DNA from: Thermocladium sp.
Lineage (GTDB): Archaea; Thermoproteota; Thermoprotei; Thermoproteales; Thermocladiaceae
Reading direction: 5' to 3'
Length of the DNA stretch: 44,198 nt
NCBI GenBank assembly: GCA_023269935.1
Contig: JAGDXC010000005.1
Location: forward strand, 1 to 44,198
This document shows, in pieces, positions 24,752 through 33,325 of the stretch. The translations under genes were made by a program, and so were the position numbers. The notes below the pieces were generated by a model. It saw only the letters and a program-made list of their open reading frames with translations. It searched no databases and was not told the DNA's origin. Each line of letters begins with the position of its first letter. The stretch's first letter is position 1.

Positions 24752-25758
24752 TTCCTATTCACCCATGGATACTCGGGCTCCATGAATCCCTCCTCTATAT
24801 CCTCCAGCATTTTCAACTTCTTTAAGCCAACCTTGTTCTCTAAGTAGTCCCAGTAATCCTTTGAATCAATTATGTACTTCTTAATATATTCTCGGGCTCC
24901 TTCCTCGTTTTCAGTGACCTTGAGGAACTCATAGAGGTGATCCTCATCCCAATAATACTTTGTTGGCATTAATGTTGGATGGGCACCATATGGTTGAACT
25001 ACCACCGCATCCACTAGGAAGTGAGGTATGGTAGTTCTCCATGGTTCCTCCCTAACATGCTCAGGCGACACTAGTTCCTCCGTAACTATCACGAGATTCT
25101 TGGCTGCCCTCACTAGGTTGAAATCGGCCATTAGTGGTCCAATTATTTGTGCATTGCCATATTTATCTGCCTTATGCACATGAACCACAGCCACATCAGG
25201 CCAACAGGCGGGCACCATTGTTATGGGTTTTCCGGTCATTGGATCGGTCACTTGCATGGCAGCGCTTTTCCTAAACGTGTCGCTTCCGAGCAATGAACGT
25301 ATGGGGGTCCAGGGGATACCCATGGCCGCAGCTCTGAGTCTCCATTGAAAGCTGCCGAGAGACCACTCGGAGAGTATCTTGACTTTGCCCGTCTCGAATA
25401 GTTTCCGTATCCCCCTTAATAATCCCCTGACCTCTAGGGAGGCGGTGAATGCCAGCTCTACTTCGCTTGATGCGCCAGCTAATAGGAGGAGTCCGTATAT
25501 GTAATTATCGGGTACCATCAGCAATTTAAGGTCCTTAATTTCTTGCCTAATCATTTCGTGGACGAATGCGACAGGGGTTCTAACGTAGCCGAAGCCGCCG
25601 AACATTAATGAATTCCCCGGCTTTATGAATGTCTTCACTGCCTCCCTCATCTCCATTACCTTATCTCTAAGGCCCTTATCCTTGCCCGCAAACCACTCCC
25701 TCATATCATCCGGGTCACTCCAGCAAATGGTGGTGCCCTCGCCTTTAATTATGTCCAT
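24748..25758 (-). CDS. CoA-transferase subunit A (glutaconate CoA-transferase type)
   Basis: The alpha subunit partner of the preceding gene. Visible family features are IKPGNSLMFGGFGYVRTPVAFVHEMIR (glycine-rich CoA loop), a central PDNYIYGLLLLAGASSEVELAF, and DVAVVHVHKADKYGNAQIIGP, then VIVTEELVSPEHV. I start it at ATG 25758 (336 residues) because a minus-strand TATA-like AAAATATATATGCC at about 25778-25791 lies 25 bases upstream; the longer in-frame start at 25824 lies before that box. It overlaps subunit B by four bases. The pair is likely used in organic acid or fatty acid catabolism; a crotonase occurs 10 kb away. Confidence 0.88.
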   Translation of the reverse strand: MDIIKGEGTTICWSDPDDMREWFAGKDKGLRDKVMEMREAVKTFIKPGNSLMFGGFGYVRTPVAFVHEMIRQEIKDLKLLMVPDNYIYGLLLLAGASSEVELAFTASLEVRGLLRGIRKLFETGKVKILSEWSLGSFQWRLRAAAMGIPWTPIRSLLGSDTFRKSAAMQVTDPMTGKPITMVPACWPDVAVVHVHKADKYGNAQIIGPLMADFNLVRAAKNLVIVTEELVSPEHVREEPWRTTIPHFLVDAVVVQPYGAHPTLMPTKYYWDEDHLYEFLKVTENEEGAREYIKKYIIDSKDYWDYLENKVGLKKLKMLEDIEEGFMEPEYPWVNRK

Positions 25759-25956
25759 GGGCGTTACTTGAATATAGGCATATATATTTTTTATTGCAGC
25801 ATTTAAGGTATGGATTCCGGTCAACCTCTAAGGTAGATAAACGCCGCCTCAATTCCTTGATGAGCTCTGAGAGGCATGGCAGTAACTAGGCCCTGAGTAT
25901 TGGATCCACTTGTTTTAGTCATAATGCTTATAGCGAAGCGTGGAGCTTTACATATC

Positions 25957-26571
25957 ATGGGTGAACGTTTTGAAGAGTATGTTGCTTCTCTTCTAGGTAA
26001 TCTGGGGTATTCCGTGCTTGGGAGCAGGGTTAAGGTAGAATCCGGTGGGGTTGAGGTTGGGGAAGTCGATTTATTGGTGATGGATCCCGCTGGGGTTAAG
26101 TATGCCGTCGAGGTTAAGTCGGGTAGAATTGATGTGAGCGGAATAAGGCAAGCGTATACTAATGCCGTAGTGCTGGGCGTAAAGCCCATGGTGGTGGCAA
26201 GGGGCTTCTCCAATGATTCTGCTTCTCAATTAGCCAACGAATTGGGCGTTAAGGTAATTACTTTGGCTGAGTCGGTCGTGTTAGGCGTTGATGAGCTTAG
26301 GCTAGCCTTAATTGATGCCCTTTATCAATTTGTGGCTGAGCTAATAGAGCCTGTGGGCAGCGCAATGCGGCGGGGCGTGCCGATGGATCTCATTGATGCA
26401 TTAATAGAATGTAATAATATTGATTGTATATGTAATAAACTAAGTATAAATGATTGTAGTAAAATAATGGAGTCTCTTAAGGATGAATTTAATGTAAGTA
26501 ATGCATCTCTTAGAAAATTAAGGGTATTGGCATTTATATATAAATTATTTATGTCGGCTACCGGCAAATAA
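25957..26571 (+). CDS. PD-(D/E)XK nuclease-like protein (RecB/Mrr-like)
   Basis: A 204-residue protein with an N-terminal PD-(D/E)XK nuclease fold: GERFEEYVASLLGNLGY (first helix with Glu), then GEVDLLVMDPAG (the D of the motif), and YAVEVKSGRID (the ExK). After that come an AYTNAVVLGVKPMVVARG strand-helix unit and a helical C-terminal half. All catalytic residues are present, so it may be an active DNase. Such proteins occur widely in crenarchaea and are not linked to a restriction system here. I chose the ATG at 25957, about 26 bases after a CTTATA box; in-frame ATGs at 25900 and 25924 precede the box. The last 60 codons are noticeably AT-rich. Confidence 0.8.
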   Translation: MGERFEEYVASLLGNLGYSVLGSRVKVESGGVEVGEVDLLVMDPAGVKYAVEVKSGRIDVSGIRQAYTNAVVLGVKPMVVARGFSNDSASQLANELGVKVITLAESVVLGVDELRLALIDALYQFVAELIEPVGSAMRRGVPMDLIDALIECNNIDCICNKLSINDCSKIMESLKDEFNVSNASLRKLRVLAFIYKLFMSATGK

Positions 26572-26645
26572 CGCTTCGTCAATAGCATTTATAATTATGG
26601 AGAAACCTTAAAAAACAACCTAACAGCAACGGTGTCGGTGCATCT

Positions 26646-27740
26646 ATGAAACCGACTATTGATGATATAAAGCATTTATATAAGCCAAAGGTGCGGCCAA
26701 TAGAATGGAGAAATGATGGACACTTAATTCTCCTTGATCAATCTAAGTTACCGTTCGAGACTACTTATGTTACTCTATCCTCCCCGGAAACCACGGCGGA
26801 CGCTATACATAGCATGAAGGTGAGAGGCGCGCCCGCAATAGGCATAACTGCGGCATATGGTATGGTGCTTGCATTATTTAACTCCCTCCCCTCTAGCTTG
26901 GAGGAGTCAATACAGGCATTGCGAAGGGCTAAGACCGTGTTGGATGCCGCTAGACCCACGGCAATTAATTTGGCTTGGGCAACCAAGAGAATGCTAGATA
27001 AAGCCACTAAATACATTAATGAAGGCACAGCCAGGACCCCGACACAGCTACGGGAGCTCTTAATAGAGGAGGCCAACGTAATATTCAACGAGGAGTATGA
27101 GGCTGAAATAGCCATGGGGCTCCATGGTTTGGAAAAAATAAACGAGGGAGACACCGTGCTGACTCAATGTAATGCAGGTGGATTAGCCACGGGAACAGGG
27201 CTAGGGACCGCGACGGCCCCAGTTAAGATAGCACATGCATTGGGAATTAAGGTTTCCATGATAGCTCCCGAAACAAGGCCCTGGCTTCAAGGTGCACGGT
27301 TGACCGTATATGAATTAATAATGGAGGGCATACCGACGACGCTGATAACTGATACCGCGGTTGGCCTAGTCATGTATAAAGGCATGGTGAACAGCGTGAT
27401 GGTGGGGGCAGACAGAATACTGAGGGATGGCCATGTCTTCAATAAGATAGGCACAATGAAGGAAGCCATAATAGCCCATGAATTCGGAATTCCATTCTAT
27501 GCATTGGCTCCATCATCCACGTTCGATATGAAGAGCAAAGTTGATGAAGTAGTTATAGAGGAGCGTGATCCGGACGAGGTGAGGAAAATAAGGGGTGTAC
27601 CCATAACGGTGGAGGGGGTTCCGGTCTATAATCCAGTATTTGACCCCACGCCCCCTAAGTACGTTACTGGGATTATTACAGAGAAAGGAATAATATACCC
27701 CCCCTTCTCTAGAAATATACCGAGAGTGATAGGTGAGTAA
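26646..27740 (+). CDS. mtnA: S-methyl-5-thioribose-1-phosphate isomerase
   Basis: An eIF2B-like sugar-phosphate isomerase of the methionine salvage pathway, converting methylthioribose-1-phosphate to methylthioribulose-1-phosphate. The substrate loop [16 protein letters not shown], the catalytic Cys in [18 protein letters not shown], and the catalytic Asp in [20 protein letters not shown] are all present. Its 364 residues match MtnA. The related ribose-1,5-bisphosphate isomerases are shorter and differ in the RGAPAIG region, so MtnA is preferred. The start is ATG 26646, after a GGTG-like site and a TATA-like CCTTAAAAAAC near 26605. A small basic protein follows directly and is probably cotranscribed. 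Confidence 0.9.
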   Translation: MKPTIDDIKHLYKPKVRPIEWRNDGHLILLDQSKLPFETTYVTLSSPETTADAIHSMKVRGAPAIGITAAYGMVLALFNSLPSSLEESIQALRRAKTVLDAARPTAINLAWATKRMLDKATKYINEGTARTPTQLRELLIEEANVIFNEEYEAEIAMGLHGLEKINEGDTVLTQCNAGGLATGTGLGTATAPVKIAHALGIKVSMIAPETRPWLQGARLTVYELIMEGIPTTLITDTAVGLVMYKGMVNSVMVGADRILRDGHVFNKIGTMKEAIIAHEFGIPFYALAPSSTFDMKSKVDEVVIEERDPDEVRKIRGVPITVEGVPVYNPVFDPTPPKYVTGIITEKGIIYPPFSRNIPRVIGE

Positions 27741-27741
27741 T

Positions 27742-28095
27742 ATGGAGGATCTCGACACTAAAATAACTAAGGCAATAGTTGAATTGATTCGCCGCAGTAA
27801 GGGGCGCAAATTAACCCTAAAAGCGACGGTTCTGGTAAGGGTGGCGGGGCTTGATGAGAGGCACAAGAATATATTGAAGGCAGCTAGATTATTAAGTAAA
27901 TTAGCTGGAGAGAGAGTTATTAAGATAGAGAGGAAGGTTAAGACATCCAAGTCAAAGTCAATAATGTATGTAGTGGATGAATCGCTGGATATTTGGCACT
28001 TATCAAAGGATAAGCCTGATGAGGCAACGAGCTTCCTGGGTTCCCTCACGAGGAGGCTTCACACTAATTCATCGCCAACCCAAATGCGTAGGTGA
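27742..28095 (+). CDS. Small basic hypothetical protein (about 117 aa)
   Basis: I do not recognise a family. The protein is strongly basic with a predicted helical core (ITKAIVELIRRSKGRKLTLKAT, then HKNILKAARLLSKLAG), a basic strand-like part (ERVIKIERKVKTSKSKSIMYVV) and a basic tail. This order of helices followed by a beta hairpin suggests a winged-helix or other nucleic-acid-binding fold, but there is no signature. It starts at ATG 27742, one base after the mtnA stop; a GTG at 27733 would overlap mtnA by eight bases. It is very probably part of the mtnA transcript, though a link to methionine salvage is not shown. Confidence 0.6.
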   Translation: MEDLDTKITKAIVELIRRSKGRKLTLKATVLVRVAGLDERHKNILKAARLLSKLAGERVIKIERKVKTSKSKSIMYVVDESLDIWHLSKDKPDEATSFLGSLTRRLHTNSSPTQMRR

Positions 28096-28172
28096 ACTCC
28101 TTAATCCATATATTTATACCCAACATTCTAGTTGATTCTCCCATGGCCATTACGCCATTATGTGTTAAATGA

Positions 28173-29234
28173 TTAAATGAGGTCAGTAACTTCCAATGCC
28201 GTTTCCGCCGCCTTCCTTGTTATGCCGTCTGTTCCCAATATAGTATATCTATCGGGCCTTATTGTGTGAGCCATGGTTAAGGCCTCCATAGCAATTTCCT
28301 TATCTATACCTATATCGCTTAGCTTAGTGGGTATGCCTAGTTCCTGCATTGTCTTCTTTATTCTGCGCCAATTAAGGCCATGCAAGTAAGCCATCACTAT
28401 GGTGCCCAAGGCGACTTGCTCGCCGTGTAGTGGGCTCCTCATCCCCCGCTCCTTAGCCAAGAGCTCCAATGCATGACTAAAGAGGTGCTCGGATCCGCTG
28501 CATGGTCGTGAGCTGCCGGCTATCGCCATAGCCACGCCGCACCCTATTAGGGCCTTAACCACTATCCTGGTCGCTCCCTCATCATGCCTCTTCAAGTTCT
28601 GTTTATTCCTCATTATTATTTGGTAACTAGATAATGCCAGAGTAGCCGCGTATTCACTAAATGATTCCCCCTTTATTTTTGCCCCCAATTCCCAATCCTT
28701 CACTGCAATTAGTTTACCTATCAATTCACCGATGCCGGCAGTTAAGTATCGTCTAGGCGCCTCCGTGATTATAGATGTATCCGCTATTATTGCGAGGGGT
28801 GTTTTATGGATCTTAGGATACCCTAGCCTCATTAACTCTAATTGAAGCGTGTAGGAAACGTAGGGAGACGCTATGCCGTCATGGCTAGCCACCGTGGGAA
28901 CAGATATGAATGGCTTATCCAGTAGGAATGCAATGGCTTTTCCCGCATCCACTATTCTTCCTCCCCCAATGCTTATCACGGCATCTACTTCCTTGTGTCT
29001 ATGCGCTAGGCCTATTATTACTTCAGCATTAACCGCATCCACCTCCTCCGTGATTATGTTGCTTCCCATTAAGCTGCCTAGGGCCTTCTTGCTGTGAGTG
29101 GTCCCAGTTAATACTAATGCACTTGGCCCCAGCTTCAGCATATTCAATATCTTACTGATGTTATTTATGGCTCCGGGCCCAAACAGTGTGTACCTAGGTA
29201 TCTCCAGTTCTTCGAGTTCCTTCATTTTACGCAT
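28173..29234 (-). CDS. egsA: sn-glycerol-1-phosphate dehydrogenase
   Basis: The archaeal enzyme that makes the sn-glycerol-1-phosphate backbone of membrane lipids from dihydroxyacetone phosphate. Dinucleotide and substrate motifs of the family are visible: AVISIGGGRIVDAGKAIAF, SVPTVASHDGIASPYVSY, and the zinc ligands in the AGIGEL region, GSEHLFSHALEL and LHGEQVALGT. The length of 353 residues is typical. It starts at ATG 29234 (another ATG at 29225), with a minus-strand TATA-like AGTTAAATAA near 29251-29260, so it is likely leaderless and monocistronic. Together with the tetraether synthase-like gene at 13132 it covers the first and last steps of archaeal core-lipid synthesis. Confidence 0.95.
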   Translation of the reverse strand: MRKMKELEELEIPRYTLFGPGAINNISKILNMLKLGPSALVLTGTTHSKKALGSLMGSNIITEEVDAVNAEVIIGLAHRHKEVDAVISIGGGRIVDAGKAIAFLLDKPFISVPTVASHDGIASPYVSYTLQLELMRLGYPKIHKTPLAIIADTSIITEAPRRYLTAGIGELIGKLIAVKDWELGAKIKGESFSEYAATLALSSYQIIMRNKQNLKRHDEGATRIVVKALIGCGVAMAIAGSSRPCSGSEHLFSHALELLAKERGMRSPLHGEQVALGTIVMAYLHGLNWRRIKKTMQELGIPTKLSDIGIDKEIAMEALTMAHTIRPDRYTILGTDGITRKAAETALEVTDLI

Positions 29235-29402
29235 ATAATTATTAGGTGAGTTATTTAACTTTACGAGGGCTTAACGAGGCGATTTCATGTATAGGCATGG
29301 CAGGTGGGAAGTAGAGCATCATTGTTCAAATTTAGGGAGGTTAAGAATTCAATTCGTAACTAGATTAAGGGTTTTTGCCAAATATTTTTAAAATACAAGT
29401 AA

Positions 29403-30239
29403 ATGAAGTTTAGAGTGGATATAGATATCAAGTCGATTCTGGTGGATGTGGGCAGGGGCGCTGCTTCCCTCATTATAAGCAAATCCACTGATGCATCCTA
29501 TAAATCCATAATTAAGGAAGGGAAGAGCGATGTTACTAGGCGAATAGATTGGGAGGTTGAGGACTTCATAATAGGGTATCTGAGGGAGAAGGGCGTTCCG
29601 GCAATTGTTTTGACAGAGGAGCGAAACTTGGTTAAGATAAGTGATGACCCATATTACCTATTTGTGATAGATCCATTGGATGGTTCCCTGAATTTCGTAA
29701 TGGATATACCATTTTACTCTGTGTCGATAGGCGTAGCTAGGTACTCAGGGGATCCCAAGATGAAGGACCTAATCGCCGGCATAATAGTTGATGTTCAGCG
29801 GGATGCGTATTATTATGCGGAGACTGGTAAGGGGATTTATGTAAAGGGCAACACAGTTAAGCCCTTGGGGGATGCATTGGATAAACCGATTGCCTCAATA
29901 TATATGGAACCATCAATAGGGATAGACACATTTACGAGAATAAAAAGGATATATGATGATTTAGGAACATTTAAGGTACGCACACTTGGCTCATCAAGTC
30001 TAGAGGCCACTTTAGCTTCTTTCGGCCGCTTCCTATTCTTCATGGATATCAGGAATAAGCTAAGGGTATTCGATATAGCTGCTGCGTATGTTATAGCTAA
30101 GGAGGTGGGCGCTTACGTGATGAACCCGCTGGGGGCATCATTGGATGAATTGGGAATATTAAGCCAGCCAAGAATAAATATAGTTGTGACCCAAAGTAAG
30201 AAGGTAGTGGACTCCATTAAGCATGCATTCGGTAATTGA
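29403..30239 (+). CDS. Inositol monophosphatase/fructose-1,6-bisphosphatase family phosphatase
   Basis: A Mg2+-dependent, lithium-sensitive-family sugar phosphatase of 278 residues. The metal-binding residues are seen in VLTEERN (Glu pair), VIDPLDGSLNFV (Asp-Pro-Leu-Asp-Gly-Ser) and, at the C-terminal side, FDIAAAYVIAKEVG. Archaeal members can hydrolyse both inositol-1-phosphate and fructose-1,6-bisphosphate, so the substrate stays open. The ATG at 29403 follows a TATA-like ATATTTTTAAAATAC by about 10-25 bases, consistent with a leaderless or short-leader mRNA. It is divergent from egsA and has no operon partner. Confidence 0.88.
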   Translation: MKFRVDIDIKSILVDVGRGAASLIISKSTDASYKSIIKEGKSDVTRRIDWEVEDFIIGYLREKGVPAIVLTEERNLVKISDDPYYLFVIDPLDGSLNFVMDIPFYSVSIGVARYSGDPKMKDLIAGIIVDVQRDAYYYAETGKGIYVKGNTVKPLGDALDKPIASIYMEPSIGIDTFTRIKRIYDDLGTFKVRTLGSSSLEATLASFGRFLFFMDIRNKLRVFDIAAAYVIAKEVGAYVMNPLGASLDELGILSQPRINIVVTQSKKVVDSIKHAFGN

Positions 30240-30393
30240 TCAATGAAATGCAATGTTAGGTGGGCGGCGTCCACGTGATTTAACTTATTCAGTTAATTTA
30301 AGTCTAGATTTATATAATTAATAAGGAATTCAACCATAGCTCTGTCCAATAAGTTAAGAATTACTCTTTAAAATAACCATGCGAGGCAGCATC

Positions 30394-30657
30394 ATGGTGA
30401 CAGCACCTAGTCGTTCCTGCCCAAATTGTGGAGGCCCCTTAATAATAAGAACCCAGAGCAATATAATATCGATTGGATGCACGACCTGCAGGGTGGTGGT
30501 ATTTATTTCTAGAAATGAATTAATTAAGGATGGTGAAAGGGAGGAAAGCTTTAATTTAATGGATGCACTATTCCAGAAATACGTGAGAGGATTAAACAGG
30601 GTGCTCCAGAGAAGGGGATTAGTGAGCGAAATCATTAAGAGTGGGGAAAACAATTAA
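30394..30657 (+). CDS. Small zinc-ribbon protein
   Basis: An 87-residue protein with an N-terminal zinc ribbon, SCPNCGGPLIIR followed by ISIGCTTCRVVV, which gives two CXXC knuckles about 20 residues apart. The rest is helical (NLMDALFQKYVRGLNRVLQRRG) and basic. It may bind nucleic acid or protein; function unknown. I prefer the ATG at 30394 because the TATA-like CTTTAAAATA at 30367-30376 is about 23 bases upstream; an in-frame ATG at 30379 is too close to that box. The SWIM-domain gene starts 15 bases downstream, so the two are probably an operon of small zinc proteins. Confidence 0.65.
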   Translation: MVTAPSRSCPNCGGPLIIRTQSNIISIGCTTCRVVVFISRNELIKDGEREESFNLMDALFQKYVRGLNRVLQRRGLVSEIIKSGENN

Positions 30658-30672
30658 TGAGGCTGAGTAGAG

Positions 30673-31122
30673 GTGAATGGGAATAGCAATGATGCTAGGA
30701 TGAAGGAGTTCCTCCTTCTTCTCTCCAAGAAGGTAGGTTACAGGTTCTCCAGATTACTGGAAATAGCTGAATATGCCGGGGAAGCAACAATAATTGAGGT
30801 GAAGGAGGAAAGTAACGGCGTCACGGGGATTCGTCTAAGCTTCAAGTCAGAGACCCGTAATGATGTTTATCACTATGCATCAATCGGTAGATACGGTGCT
30901 AAGTGCACTTGTGAAGCGAATACCCTGGGGAGCGAGTTGTGTAAGCACATACTTGCCGGAATAATAATAATGGAAGCCATAAACCTAAATAAGTATGGTA
31001 AAAACCTCGACCTGAATGAGATGAAGTGGTTAAGTTCCAATGTGGGGGAATCCAGAGAAATTCAGAACCCTGGTACCTCATCAAAAATCAGAGATGGCGG
31101 TCCTCAACACATAAAGCCCTAG
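30673..31122 (+). CDS. SWIM zinc-finger protein
   Basis: A 149-residue protein with a SWIM-type zinc finger: CTCEANTLGSELCKH, that is CXC followed by CXH, after the usual hydrophobic YHYASIGRYGAK strand. SWIM domains bind DNA or proteins, and archaeal Shu2/SWS1-like proteins and SWI2/SNF2 enzymes carry them, but no paralogue or helicase lies beside this gene. The N-terminal 50 residues are helix and strand, EFLLLLSKKVGYRFSRLLEIA. The C-terminal 30 residues are polar and probably disordered. The start is GTG at 30673, 15 bases after the zinc-ribbon gene, with an AGAGGTG site; ATG 30700 is an alternative. Confidence 0.7.
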   Translation: MNGNSNDARMKEFLLLLSKKVGYRFSRLLEIAEYAGEATIIEVKEESNGVTGIRLSFKSETRNDVYHYASIGRYGAKCTCEANTLGSELCKHILAGIIIMEAINLNKYGKNLDLNEMKWLSSNVGESREIQNPGTSSKIRDGGPQHIKP

Positions 31123-31217
31123 GGCTCAGAAACGATTTATTAGCTTTCCCTTAATGGGTGGAAGCCGCATGGGTTTCTCGCATTAATATTTTAATATGAT
31201 CAGGAGTGCCTCTCTAG

Positions 31218-32105
31218 ATGCATGTTAATGCAGTAACAATAGGGGACTACGCTATAAATAAGGAGCTAGCTAAGAAGAGTTCCTCAACCGATATAACGAT
31301 TTATCATAGGAGAATCGATAATGACGTGGTAACCCTCATAGAGCCAACCAAGTATCCCGAGAAGTATCAACCCCTAATAAAGGCTATAGCATATGCCGAT
31401 GCTGCCTTAATTAATCCCCTCCAAATAGATGCATTTCTGGGCGAGGCATTAATTACCCTGGAGTTAATGGGGATGCGGCAAGTATTTGTCATTTCAAACC
31501 ACGACCCACTGAAGAAGGTAGCCAACGAGTTGGGAGCTAACTATAAGTATCTTGATGCCTATGGAGCGCTGGAGGAACTGCGGCGATTAGGTCCAGCGTC
31601 GCTCAGCGATTCGCCGCTGGTCATAATAGATCAAGCATTCAATGTGAAGAGCGTGGGCACTGTGGTTCTTGGATTCATTAAGGGAGGCAAGATAAGAGTT
31701 CACGATAAATTAACACTTCAGCCAAAGGGCATAGAGGCAGAGATTAGGTCAATTCAAATACAGGACGTGAATTATGAGGAGGCAGAGCTCGGCACACGGG
31801 TAGGACTAGCCTTGAAGGGAGTAACCGCTGATGATATAGAGGAGGGAGATGTGCTATGCATTGATTGCCATGCATCAAACATGATTAGAGGGCATTTCAA
31901 TCCTAATAAGTACTTTAAGCAAGGAGTTCAGGGCCAGTTACATATATCTATGGGTTCCAAGATACGCCCCATTAAATCAATGAGGCTTGAACAATCCATT
32001 GCATATATAGAAGTGGATTCCCCCATACCCATCGTGTCCCATCGTGCGGCAGTGATGAAGCTGGACTCGAAGCCCCCGCGAATAGTGGGTAGCATAGAGA
32101 TCTAG
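31218..32105 (+). CDS. Degenerate EF-Tu/SelB-like protein lacking GTPase motifs
   Basis: A 295-residue protein related to the GTPase and second domains of EF-Tu/SelB. Residues about 130-215 form a clear domain 2 (VIIDQAFNVKSVGTVVLGFIKGG through DDIEEGDVLC). The N-terminal part still resembles the GTPase domain in order, but the P-loop is absent, the DxPGH switch 2 region reads IEPTKYPEKYQPLIKAI, and the NKxD motif reads SNHDP. It therefore should not bind GTP. A third barrel domain follows (about 220-295). Archaea have conserved GTPase-dead paralogues of this kind with unknown function. It is monocistronic; ATG at 31218. Confidence 0.75.
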   Translation: MHVNAVTIGDYAINKELAKKSSSTDITIYHRRIDNDVVTLIEPTKYPEKYQPLIKAIAYADAALINPLQIDAFLGEALITLELMGMRQVFVISNHDPLKKVANELGANYKYLDAYGALEELRRLGPASLSDSPLVIIDQAFNVKSVGTVVLGFIKGGKIRVHDKLTLQPKGIEAEIRSIQIQDVNYEEAELGTRVGLALKGVTADDIEEGDVLCIDCHASNMIRGHFNPNKYFKQGVQGQLHISMGSKIRPIKSMRLEQSIAYIEVDSPIPIVSHRAAVMKLDSKPPRIVGSIEI

Positions 32106-32318
32106 CGACAAAGTGAGCGGCAGGCCCGTGCCCTTAAGGGCGAGGATCAGTCTTCCCATCCTAGTAAGTTATAATATTGATTATATTGATCCGCGTGTCT
32201 CTCTGTTGCAGCGGTTCCTATTCTAATTCTAAAAATCGATTAAGGACGGGATTGGATTGCGGAGGGCAATTGGGCTGGCTGTTGATTTAGTGTTTTGTGT
32301 AGTGTGGATAAATTTAAA

Positions 32319-32338
32319 AATAGGATAATTATCCTATT
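32319..32338. promoter_or_regulatory. Perfect 20-base palindrome at the importer promoter (operator candidate)
   Basis: AATAGGATAATTATCCTATT is its own reverse complement. It begins directly after a TATA-like ATAAATTTAAA (32309-32318 region) and ends three bases before the ATG of the binding-protein gene, so it spans the expected transcription start of a leaderless mRNA. Its size and symmetry fit a dimeric metal-responsive repressor such as a DtxR/MDR1-type protein, but the regulator is not in the window. Confidence 0.65.
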
Positions 32339-32341
32339 CTT

Positions 32342-33325
32342 ATGAAGAAACCCACGCTCATAGCCATCACGGTCGGGATACTAGTGCTGGCAGCAGCCGT
32401 GACGCTCCTCTATGTTTATAATAGCACAGGAAAGAATCCCGTTATTCCACGGGAAAGAATAGCATCACTGGACCCAACCTGCACGCAATTGTTGTACTCC
32501 CTTGGCCTTGGCCATGATGTTGTGGAGATGGACACATACTCAGCTCAATTATTGGCCTACTTTAATGAAACGCCAAAAAGCAACGTGACTATACTATCAT
32601 CGATCTGGCCATTCCCCTCCCTAGAGTCCATAATTAATGCATCGCCCAGCATAATATGCTATGATTATGGCTGGTATGGTCCCCAACTATCTAAGATAAA
32701 TGGATATAATTGGACTATAATAATAATAAATGGAACATCTGACACCAACATGAGCCAGATAGAGAATGACGTGCGGTTAACCGGTTTAAAGCTGGGAATC
32801 ACGGAAGCAGCCTCTGCCGTGATTAATTCCATGAATTCAATCCTAAACTCCGTATCCTCCGCGACCCAGAACAGCGAGAAGCCCACCGTTATTTACTTGG
32901 ATGGCGTTAACCCAATATACTCTGCATCATATAATACGTTTATTGGAAATGAAATAAAGCTAGCCAACGGAATTGATGTGGTGAATACCACAAATCCATG
33001 GCCCCAACTCTCGACTTCTCAGTTCCTCCTCTATAATGCCGATTACATAATTGCATCGGACTTCATGGGCAATTGCTCGGCCACTCTTCAAGCAATACTT
33101 AGTTTGCCAGGCATAAATACGGTTAATGCAGTTAAGGAGAATCACATATACATAATTGGAAACCTTGGGCAAAGCCTTGTTGAGGAGCCCGGGCCCCTCT
33201 CCGTTTATGGAGTTAAGCTAATCGCTTATATTATACATGCCTCTTCATTTAATGTCTCTCCCCCTCATTGTATTAATGCGACCTGGATAATGAGCAATAT
33301 AAGGCCGGAGTTGGGTAGCGGATGA
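32342..33325 (+). CDS. ABC transporter substrate-binding protein, cobalamin/iron-complex type
   Basis: A cell-surface binding protein of the class III (BtuF/FhuD/FepB-like) fold. An N-terminal signal or anchor of about 20 hydrophobic residues follows MKKPT, without a clear lipobox cysteine. Then come IASLDPTCTQLLYSLGLGHDVV (the family's first strand-helix unit), a long central helix (SAVINSMNSILNSVSSA), and a second lobe with ILSLPGINTVNAVKENHIYII. There are many N-x-S/T glycosylation sites. The stop overlaps the start of the permease gene (ATGA). With the next two genes it makes a complete importer. The cargo, vitamin B12 or a ferric complex, cannot be decided. Confidence 0.85.
   Translation: MKKPTLIAITVGILVLAAAVTLLYVYNSTGKNPVIPRERIASLDPTCTQLLYSLGLGHDVVEMDTYSAQLLAYFNETPKSNVTILSSIWPFPSLESIINASPSIICYDYGWYGPQLSKINGYNWTIIIINGTSDTNMSQIENDVRLTGLKLGITEAASAVINSMNSILNSVSSATQNSEKPTVIYLDGVNPIYSASYNTFIGNEIKLANGIDVVNTTNPWPQLSTSQFLLYNADYIIASDFMGNCSATLQAILSLPGINTVNAVKENHIYIIGNLGQSLVEEPGPLSVYGVKLIAYIIHASSFNVSPPHCINATWIMSNIRPELGSG

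Noticed and set aside
27513..28049. A 178-codon minus-strand frame opposite the mtnA end and the small basic gene
   Set aside because: It is antisense to well-supported mtnA and its translation lacks any recognisable pattern; the plus-strand gene packs directly after mtnA.
32106..32318. GCCCTTAAGGGC palindrome (32130-32141) downstream of the EF-Tu-like gene as terminator or RNA
   Set aside because: It is a self-complementary 12-mer with no loop and no T-run, and no further stems nearby; nothing else is seen in this spacer.
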